The notes under the pieces were generated by a model, which had not been told where the DNA came from, searched no databases, and was given only the letters and a program-made list of their open reading frames with translations. DNA of 64,000 bases from Populus alba (Eukaryota; Streptophyta; Magnoliopsida; Malpighiales; Salicaceae): contig NC_133292.1 of assembly GCF_005239225.2 (NCBI RefSeq), positions 11,309,965-11,373,964 on the forward strand. Direction: 5' to 3'. Of this stretch, positions 55,180-64,000 are shown in pieces. The translations under genes and the position numbers were made by a program. Position 1 is the first letter of the stretch; every line of letters begins with the position of its first letter.

Positions 55180-55708
55180 ATGGCGACGTTGATAAACCAC
55201 GTAAGTTGTTAAGGATGTCTTCTTTTGTTTTTATCTCTTAAAAAGAACCCAGAAAACCCTAACTAGGAAAGGTAAAGCCTTTTCTCTCATCTGTTTTTCT
55301 TTTCTTGTTATTCTATCTGACTATCATTTTCCATAACTTCCTCCCTTATCCTTTTGGTCGAAACCAAAGAAAAATTTCTCCAAAATTTCACTTCTTTGAA
55401 TCAAATTCCCTTTCTTTATGTCATTCTATGGCGAAAAGTTAGTTTCTTTGTGCCCTTTTGTGTATAGTTTCATTTCCTTGATCATTTTGTTTTTTGTACT
55501 CTGTTTTTGAACTCCATCTTTGTTTTTCTGTACTCTGTTTTTGTTTTCATTAACCCAGTTAGAATCTTGTTATTTTTTTGATAAACTTCAGAATAATATT
55601 ACTTTTGAATGGAAAATAAGAGCTACGTGTTTAATTTTTAAAATTTGGCAGTCATTTTTGTCTTCTTGCTGTTGCAGTGATATAGAGGAGTTAATGATCT
55701 GTTATTGA
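55180..55708 (+). promoter_or_regulatory. Leader intron and short upstream ORFs of the DTX45-like gene
   Basis: The first ATG of the leader opens seven codons (MATLINH) that end exactly at a GT donor (55201). After splicing to the acceptor at 55680 the next codon is TGA, so the uORF stops at the junction. A second uORF of four codons, ATG ATC TGT TAT TGA, lies at 55694-55708. Both precede the main start at 55738. The intron is inferred from GT-AG signals only. The uORFs could reduce translation of the transporter or be skipped by leaky scanning. Confidence 0.55.
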
Positions 55709-55737
55709 AGTTTAGAGGAACAATTAATTTGCTGATA

Positions 55738-58700
55738 ATGGCTAGTACTCGAAAATTGAGTGGCAATACACTTTGTAGTGGATTGACAAGTAGAAGTAGT
55801 GGTGAACAGAGTAAATTAACAAATGTAAAGAGGCAACTTTGTTTGCCGAGTCAAAATGAGGTTCCTAAAAGTTTGGGGGGCGGGGATGCTGCGTCGAGAA
55901 AGTGTCATTTGTGTGCCGAGCAGATGACTTCTTTGTTGCCTCTGGTGATCAGACGCAGGAAGACGCGGTTTGGGGTGGTTTATAGTCAGTCAAGTTCTGG
56001 GTATGGTGTGGATTCCACTGGTGTGCAGGAGAGATTAGTTTTAGAAGAAGAAGAGCGCGACATTGTTAATGGTTCGAGAGATGAAGAATTGTAAGATCAA
56101 AATTCCATCTTTTCATTAGTTTCATTATTTTTTTGTGCTGAATATGAAGAGATTCTTTAATGTAGTAGTTGTTTGTGGGGTTTCATGAATGATGATGCTG
56201 TAAAAGTCTGCAAATTGGCTGGTTTTTGAATGTCATTATTGTAAAATTCATGAACTTTTTGAAGCAAGATATTTTGTACTTTCCTTTTCTTTTGTATTGG
56301 AGACAAATTAGTTATAATCATGCATCGTAGGTTACAAATATCATCAAAATTGAAGAAGCATTGAGATTTACAATTTTTTTCCGTGAAATAAAACTAAGTA
56401 ACATGCTTTCTGCCTTCTAAGATTGGTAATGTTCCTTCGGAAATTTTAGGATTATTCATATGTGCTGGTACTTGTTTTCTTGATTTTGTTGCAGTGAGTC
56501 AACCGGGGTTCCAATCAAGCAACCACATTCTTCAGATGTCAAACATGAGCTTATAATGCTTTCTTTGCCTGCAATTGCTGGACAGGCTATTGATCCCTTT
56601 GCCCAGTTGATGGAGACAGCTTTTATTGGCAGATTAGGTATTGATCTGCCCTTGCATTTATAGCTTTCTTTATGTATTTATGCTTACCTGGTTCTTCATC
56701 CCTGATTACTGATCTGTTTAACTTTTTCCCTGCTTTTTCTTTCTTAGGTCCTGTAGAGTTGGGTTCTGCTGGTGTTTCTGTTATGATCTTTAACAATATA
56801 TCAAAGCTATTCAATATTCCTCTTCTAAGTGTTGCAACATCTTTTGTTGCTGAAGACATTGCAAAGAATGCAACCAAAGATACTACTTCAGGTATAAATT
56901 TATACCCGCACTTGATGTTATGAATGCCATTTTGAACACGGGCCTCATCACAGTACAGCAAGTACTGTCTGATAATTTTATATGATATTATTTATATGGA
57001 TGGCTTGTTTTACAGAAAAGGACATTCAGGAAGAAAACAGTAATAATGGTAAACCTATTGGGCTGGTTGAAAGAAAGCAACTATCCTCTGTGTCCACTGC
57101 TTTACTATTAGCTATTGGGATTGGAATCTTTGAGGCTGTAGCTTTGTCTCTGGGATGTGGATCATTTCTTAACTTGATGGGCATAACAGTGGTAAGTTTT
57201 AAATAAATTAAATTCATGTGACATTTCGTTTAATTATGAGCATCTTTCTCTGCACCCATCTCGAGCTTCCTATCAAGACTCACTAAAACTAGCGATTTGT
57301 CATGTTACCTCCATTTGTACATTACTAGATTGATCATTTATGGAGAGATTTATCCAGCGTTATCATATTTTGAACAGGGTTCACCAATGCGCATTCCTGC
57401 AGAACGATTTCTCTCACTGAGAGCCTTTGGTGCCCCTGCTGTTGTAGTTTCCTTGGCTCTGCAAGGCATTTTTCGTGGCTTCAAGGATACTAAAACCCCT
57501 GTTTTTTGTCTTGGTAAGTGCTTAATTTCACTGTTGATTTTCTCACTAAATCTTGATTTAATCTGTGGCACTTTAACTGTTTGGAGGGCAAGAGAAATTC
57601 TTATGATGAGTGCTTGGAATGATATTGTTACTTGTTCAATCTCTTTCTTTTTGCTGTCTCAGCATTTAATCTAGAATGGCATACTCTTTTCATTGTCTCT
57701 TCCAATTGTTAATGTAGTTCTTCCACATGCAGGTTTGGGTAATTTATCAGCTATATTTTTATTTCCCACACTCATGTATTATCTTAAGTTGGGTGTCACT
57801 GGGGCGGCTATTTCCACAGTAGTGTCGCAGTATGTTCTCTATGCTCTCCAAGCATTAATATTCTTCTTCAGTTATGGTATTTTGATACATGTTTAACAAT
57901 AATTGATATTTTATATTCTAGATACCTTGTTACTATTTTGATGGTGTGGCAGCTAAATAAGAGGGTTATATTATTACCTCCAAAGATTGGAGAACTCCAA
58001 TTTGGCGTCTACATGAAATCTGGTGAGTTTTCTCCTTAAATTAATATAAAGAAACTAACCAAATGAGACGCCAACTCCTATTGAGTTATGTTGTTTACCG
58101 TTCTCTACTTCATGTCTATATATTACTATACTTTTATCTTGTTTTGCTGAGGTTCCTTTTTATCTTATAGGTGGCTTTCTTATTGGAAGAACTCTTGCTG
58201 TTTTAATGACCATGACATTGGCAACATCAATGGCAGCTCGTCAAGGTGTGGTAGCAATGGCTGCACATCAGATATGTATGCAGATATGGTTGGCTGTATC
58301 TCTTCTCACAGATGCATTCGCTGGATCTGGTCAGGTACTTATCACCACAACTTATATCTACTTGTTTATACTCTATTATCCATTCTAGCTCCTTATTTTC
58401 CCCTAAAAGAAGTTCCTCGTTTTTTAAAATTCTAAAAATGGGTGAAGCAGTATAGATTCATTTGAATTGCAATCATCCAAAGGTATATTTGTGTTTAAAG
58501 AAAGACGCCCATTTAATAACAGAAGTATAGCTGATGGGATAGTACTAAAGGGAATATGTGTATCCAAAAGAATTGCATATGAACTAATTCCTTATTGTGC
58601 ATATGGAGGTTTTGCATTTCCAAAAAGTTGACGTGAACTTCCATTTGACATGTCTGTAATTTTTAGTTCCCTTCCACATCAAATATCTAGCCAGTGATTC

Positions 58701-59743
58701 AACACATTATTTCTTGAACTTTTGATGCCTGATTTTTCTGTTTTGTAGGCTCTAATTGCAAGTTACTCATCAGAAGGTGACTACATGACTGTGAAAGAAG
58801 TCACAAACTTTGTTTTAAAGGTGGGCTTTCCTTTCCTTTCTACTGTGTTCTGAGTTTATATCTTGGGATAACTATTTTCTCAGTTTGCTCATAGCTCAAT
58901 GCACATGTTTTCCTAGATTGGACTAGTTGTGGGTGTTTTCTTGGCTGTGATTCTGGGTGTATCTTTTGGTTCCGTAGCCACCTTGTTTACCAAGGATGCT
59001 GATGTGTTAAGAATTGTGAGAACTGGGATATTGGTATGTGTGCCTATCTATATTGGTGTTTCTTTCAGATTTTATATGGTTTTATTTGTCTGACTGCTCC
59101 ATATTTGTAGTAATTTGATTTCAAAATTTTTCAGTTTGTTAGTGCTAGCCAACCTATCAATGCCTTAGCTTTTATTTTTGATGGTCTACATTATGGTGTT
59201 TCTGACTTTCCATATGCAGCGAAATCTATGGTAAGCTGCAACTCTGTAATTTCCTTTTCTTTCCCGGAACATCCATATTTTGTGTTAATCTTCTGCCTGG
59301 TAAATGATCTACAGATGTTGGTTGGATTAGTATCATCTGCCTTTCTGCTCTATGCTCCACCAATTATGGGGCTCCCTGGGGTTTGGTCTGGTTTGGCTCT
59401 CTTTATGGGCTTGCGTACAGTGGCAGGATATATGAGGTGAGGTGAACGACATTTGGTGAATTATTTTGTTTCCATGAACAAAGACCGAGTTTGCATCTAT
59501 CGTTTTGGTTTAGGGATGATAAACAACTACTTTTTTTCTGTGCTTTCTTGATCTTGTAGTTGTCTTCAAACCTCTCCAATGCTTGTGCCCAAAGCATGTT
59601 TTTGCGCAGTGCTATTTTTCTATATATACAGACACATATTTCTTCATCCTAACTGTGTATTTATTTGTGTTTTCAGATTACTATCAAAATCTGGTCCATG
59701 GTGGTTCATGCATGAGGATTTGGAGGCTGTTCAGGTTGGCTAG
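55738..59743 (+). CDS. DTX45: Chloroplast MATE transporter, DTX45-like
   Basis: Thirteen coding exons (56495-56637, 56748-56891, 57016-57191, 57378-57513, 57733-57829, 57922-58022, 58171-58334, 58749-58820, 58917-59033, 59135-59230, 59315-59436 and 59677-59743, after the first at 55738-56090) join in frame to 595 aa. MATE proteins export organic anions, metabolites or drugs in exchange for protons or sodium. Seen: an N-terminal region of about 115 residues rich in Ser, Thr, Arg and Lys with few acids at its start, consistent with a plastid transit peptide; then about 12 hydrophobic segments, beginning PAIAGQAIDPFAQLMETAFIGRLG, the typical MATE opening. It belongs with the plastid DTX44-45/EDS5 group rather than with vacuolar or plasma-membrane DTX proteins; DTX45 is the nearest by memory. 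The substrate is unknown. All introns have GT-AG ends. Confidence 0.92.
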
Positions 59744-61290
59744 TGTTCAGGATACGGGTAACCCTTTTTCCTGTTTAATTTCCCCTCGCTGTAATTATTT
59801 ACTTGCTTAGTTTTGATTTCCACTGGACTTAATTCTGCCAGAAAATTATTAACCAGGCAATTTAGCCTTCAGAAAGGCAACGTACAATCATAAAAAGGGA
59901 GGACAAAAACAGAACTTCAGATGTTGGATTAATGTCCAGGTAGTGCAGGTGAAGAGTTATGAGACAGGGTAGAACAACATTGCTTGCTTCTTTATTGTTG
60001 TGAAGGTCATTGTTTTACACTGCTGATTAAAGAACCACATTGAATAGCAATTTTGACTCAAAGTTGTTTTGTTTCCCCTAACCTTAATTCACTGATGATC
60101 AAGAAATTTTAGTAAAAAAAAGAAAAAAACATTCAAATCATGCACCTGCTGGCTATTACACACTGTATTGAGTAGAGATCATTGGTTATTTTTCATCTGC
60201 TTTATTTTTCTTTTGATTCAATGCTTGTTTCAGGTTTAACCATTTCTTTTCGAGCTTGCTAATTGAGCTTGTAACAAACTCCAATCAATCGCAGGATAGT
60301 TGGGGTAATGCACACGGCTTGAGAAAATTTTCAGCTGTTTCTTGCGGCTATGATTTATTCTCATGGCCAACAATTTTTTATTATTTAGTTTATCCTTAGA
60401 TATACTGAACAAAGCTGGAAAAAATCCCCCATTTTGTAGAAGATATTTAGTTATTCGATGATTTTTAATCATTGATTCGTAAAAAAAATATGAATCTACA
60501 TTTAGATTCCTGCTTCCAGTGCTTTCCTGACCTGGAGTAGATCAAAATGATGTTATCAATTTTATTTTATTTTATTTTTAAATCAAATAAAGTTTTAACC
60601 AGGTTACGAGATGACTAGTCGGGTTGGCTATGCCAAGTTTATTTTAGATTGATTTTTTTTGGATACCCAACCCAGGCAACGGGGTGGGTTAGCCAGGTAT
60701 AGGTTTAGCTACTGGCCAGTTTAATAACTGCTGCATGTAAGCTGTGTGGTAATCATTATCCTTTTATAGAAATCTTTGTAGTCTAGGATTTTTACCTAAA
60801 ATAGACTGTCTTACGGGCTCCATAAACAAGACAAGCCTCGTTTTGTTGACAAAGGAGGATGATCAACAACACCACAACGCCTTCATGTTTTACAAGAAAA
60901 ATATTTTTCTGAAAAATGTATCGTGTTTCATTATTTGGCTATGTTGATAGAATTTGCTGGGAAGCAATTGTTTAGTTTTGGTTTTATATAAAAAGTAAGC
61001 GTAAGAAAGAAAAACACGAACTAATTAGTGGTGGGATCCCTAGAACCGTAAGTTGTTTTTTCTTGTTTTTGTGTTTTTTTTTATTATAATTTTTTTTTAT
61101 CACCAAGTTTTCTCAAATGAACCAAACATGAGAAAATGAGAAAATGAGAAAATAAAATAAAATTTCGAAGCATAGTTTACGTGAAACTAACGTAGTCCTT
61201 GAAAATTTACTGAATCACTTATTTAGTCGAGCGTAAATCTCACTTGAGATGGAAAAATCTGAGATCATCAGATGGATAGTCATGCATCAT
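59744..61290. other. Intergenic region between the MATE gene and the FMO remnant
   Basis: Includes the MATE 3' UTR, AT-rich DNA, and no supportable ORF. Repetitive words resembling degenerate repeats (ggttacgagatgactagtcgg, gggtgggttagccagg in part) occur near 60600-60720. Confidence 0.5.
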
Positions 61291-61298
61291 CACCTGGG

Positions 61299-61605
61299 AT
61301 GGTCTGCTGGTCCGTAAGGTTCAAACAATTCAGCAAAGAATCCCTTCTTTCTCTTAGGGTTTCATCCCATGTCTTTGCACATTCGATCATTCTACAATAT
61401 ATGAAGGGCGCTGATGCATGATCAACCAACAGGAATATTGCTTCATATATCGATCTCATTTTTGGGCATTATTTTCTGTCTCTTTTATGCAACGTATCTT
61501 GAAGTACTGATCCAGCCACCCGCATCTCATCTCTGAGGTGTACAAGAGTGCAACACTTTCTGAAAATCCAATCACTTTGAGTTGTGGAATTTGCGGATGA
61601 ATGCG
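61299..61605 (-). pseudogene. Broken duplicate of the FMO last exon
   Basis: This stretch aligns along its length with the last exon of the neighbouring FMO-like gene (62201-62530), with frequent substitutions and small gaps. In the segment that encodes [10 protein letters not shown] in the intact gene the Trp codon is TGA here, and a gap of a few bases near 61411 breaks the frame. Upstream exons were not seen, so it is a tandem duplicate fragment or the end of a deleted paralogue. Confidence 0.85.
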
Positions 61606-62191
61606 CGCATTGCCAGTTTTACAAATCACACAGTATTAGTCCCTGTAATATTCTCGGTTAAATTCTATAAGGCCACAAAAAATGGTTAAATTTAATGTTT
61701 GATCATCAACGTGGATCAGTGCTTCTTTTGGGTCAGTTGTAGGGGACATTGCGTCCAGAAGTTATTGTCTCTTTAAATATAATGCCATCAACACATATTG
61801 CAGCCTAACAGTACTCTTTCCTGCAAAGCATACAAGGAGTCACTGGGTCGGGATCTCAAATATCCAGTCCTATTATTCCTTAGAAATTGAGAGAAAAAAA
61901 AAGAGGTTTTAAATGTTGTTCATCCTACAGTAATGATCGGTTTCTACATAACATAAAAGAAAATCAACTTTTGTTGATAGAATAATAGCTTTAAAATTTA
62001 GATTGAAAGAAATTACATAGACAACTTTATTTAAGAACAAACCGACAGACATCTTTTTGGTTTAAAAAGATAACTTTATTTCAAATAGACTCTGAACCGA
62101 CACGATTCAACAGTTCATATGCAAAATACTGTATAAAATGCTCAAGATACATTGCTGTATCGATTCTGCATGCTAAGGCCTCTCCATGTCT

Positions 62192-64000
62192 TTAAGGTGA
62201 AACATAATCTGCAGGTCCATAAGGCTCAAACAATTCAGCAAAGAATCCCTTCTTTCTCTTTGGGTTCCATCCCATGTCTTTGCACAGTTGATCATTATAC
62301 CATATATGAAGGGCACCGATGCATGATCTGCGGTAATATCGACCAGAATATTGCTTCAGGTATTGGTCCCATTTTTCAGCTTCTTTTTCCATCTCCTTTA
62401 TGCTAGGTAACTTGAATGTGCTATCAAGAAGCTCCGTTATCCACCGGCATCTCATTTCTGATGTGTACAAGTTTGCAACACTTTCTGAGAATCCAATCAC
62501 TGCTAGCTGTGGAATTCGCGGATGAATGCATTCCCTGAAGAATAAAAACTCCCTAAGAAATTTTGGCCCTCGTACAATTTACACATCATGAAACTTACCG
62601 ACTTATCCTGTTTTACACGTAAAAAAATTTAGTCCTGTAGAGAGGGAAGGGAAAAACTATAGTAACCTGTAGAGAGGAACAGCTGAATCAGGGGACCCAA
62701 GTATGCAATCTTGAAACATTTTGGACTCAAAAATGTCTTTGAGCTTCTTTTCACCTTTAAATCCTGTAGCCAATATGACCAAGTCGGTCTCCAGTGGTGT
62801 ATCCTCACCTTGAACTTTAATGCCTTCTTTGCAGAAGCTAAAACTGGGAGCTTTCTTCAGTATGATGCTTCCCTCATCAACTTTATCATAGAATCCTTGT
62901 GGAACTGTTGCAATCAAACAAGAATTAAGTTCTTGAAGAAAACTATGCTTTGGAACCATTCCAAACTTTGCCAAACGGAGCTTCTTCTCGATATCGCTTT
63001 CGACGAATTTTGAAAATGCCAATCTCTGTGAATTTATTACAGATAAATCAGTCCAAAAGGAGAACAACCTTTATGGTATAAAGCAAAGGGAAATTTACCA
63101 GAGGTGCAAGAATTGTTGCCAGCAGACTGAGTAGGAATCCTTCACCAGGCTTATGAACCATGAGCTCCGAGAAGCGGTTGAGATACAAATAACGCAAGGG
63201 CACTCCCCATGGATTGTAATCAGGGACGTTCCAATGTTCAGTCCTGTATAAAACTCTGCAAGGATGTTCAAGCCCTGCATATATAAATACAATAACGACC
63301 ATAAGATAAAAAATTTCTTTGCCAAATCTCAATAAAACTCGTGCTATTTTTGCTACCATTTGCTATAGAGCACTCCATTGCAATATCCATTGCAAATTTT
63401 TGGAACCCCACGACAGTAACTCGCTTGCCTCTTACAAAGTCTCTAGCACTTTCATAATCCATGTTGGCATAGTCCATAGAATGTATCACGTCACCATGGA
63501 ATGCTTCCGGGCCCTTGTCAGGAGGGAATTCAGGAATGTTTGGAACATCACTGAATCGTCCAGTGCAAAGGATCACAAAGTCCACTTGGTAAACCTGTGT
63601 TTTTGCTAAATATTAATTAGGATCATAAGGTTTTAGGAAAGAGCATGACTGGATTACAATCACTTGATCAAAACTTGCCGAAACCATGCACTTAGATCAT
63701 ACATGCAACTATCACTAACATAGTAGAGAGACATACCTGAGTTGAAAGCTGGTTCTGTGTGTCCTGTGCTTCAACTATCCATTTCCCCCTTGAGCTGAAG
63801 GGCTCCCCATGTCCACCCCACAAGCTCCATGACTGCATCTCTTCATCGGATGCGCCTTGATACTTGATGCTAAGTACTTTAGTGCTGAACTTGATGTGCT
63901 TGAGCAAGTCAAAATGATGTGCATATGACTGCAGGTAATCCAGGACTTGATATTGGTTCGGAAAGAGTTCCGTGACTGAATCTGGCCAGGGAAAATCTGA
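62192..64000 (-). CDS. Flavin-containing monooxygenase, plant FMO1-like (5' end beyond the window)
   Basis: Five exons are visible: 63737-64000 (continues past the edge), 63357-63594, 63099-63274, 62667-63025 and 62192-62534, giving 459 codons to a TAA stop. Seen: the FMO fingerprint [11 protein letters not shown]; an NADPH-site word [14 protein letters not shown] in which the middle glycine of GxGxxG is replaced, as in other plant FMO1-like proteins; an ATG-type motif [10 protein letters not shown]; and a C-terminus ending GPADYVSP. The FAD-binding N-terminus lies outside the window. Family role: FMO1 of Arabidopsis N-hydroxylates pipecolic acid for systemic acquired resistance; many tree paralogues have unknown substrates, so the substrate is not claimed. 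The visible part has no lesion. A decayed copy of its last exon sits about 600 bp downstream, which points to local tandem duplication. Confidence 0.9.

Overview
The window looks like nuclear DNA of a dicot tree, most likely Salicaceae (Populus or a close relative). It has multi-exon genes with short GT-AG introns, very AT-rich intergenic DNA full of degenerate AT-rich repeat families, and proteins that read as clear orthologues of Arabidopsis single-copy or small-family genes. The family placement is an inference; no rRNA, organelle or species-specific marker was seen. Exon models were assembled by eye and checked by reading-frame continuity across every junction.

Layout: (1) 1.4-5.1 kb, minus: BSK1-type brassinosteroid-signalling kinase, 9 exons, 499 aa. 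(2) 10.6-15.4 kb, minus: DUF630/DUF632 (NRG2-like) protein, 4 exons, 820 aa. (3) 15.4-30.8 kb: a gene desert of degenerate AT-rich repeats, with no supportable gene. (4) 30.9-33.6 kb, minus: a decayed, intron-containing copy of the chloroplast photosystem II factor HCF244. (5) 35.6-39.7 kb, minus: O-fucosyltransferase-family Golgi protein, 10 exons, 562 aa. (6) 39.7-44.9 kb: repeats and microsatellites. (7) 44.9-48.4 kb, plus: GPAT9 of the ER glycerolipid pathway, 12 exons, 375 aa. (8) 49.7-54.2 kb, plus: two LYM2/CEBiP-like LysM first exons in tandem, but only one set of downstream exons. (9) 55.1-59.7 kb, plus: chloroplast MATE transporter (DTX45-like), 595 aa, with a short upstream ORF interrupted by a leader intron. 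(10) 61.3-64.0 kb, minus: a flavin-containing monooxygenase (FMO1-like) gene cut by the window edge, with a broken duplicate of its last exon just downstream.

The genes do not form a pathway or operon; this is ordinary plant gene order. No evidence was found for a new multi-gene system. The observations most worth following are the LYM2 locus (two alternative signal-peptide/LysM first exons, one with a canonical GT donor and one without, in front of a single shared 3' part), the HCF244 pseudogene with a displaced exon fragment, and an imperfect nested hairpin near 21.9-22.05 kb.
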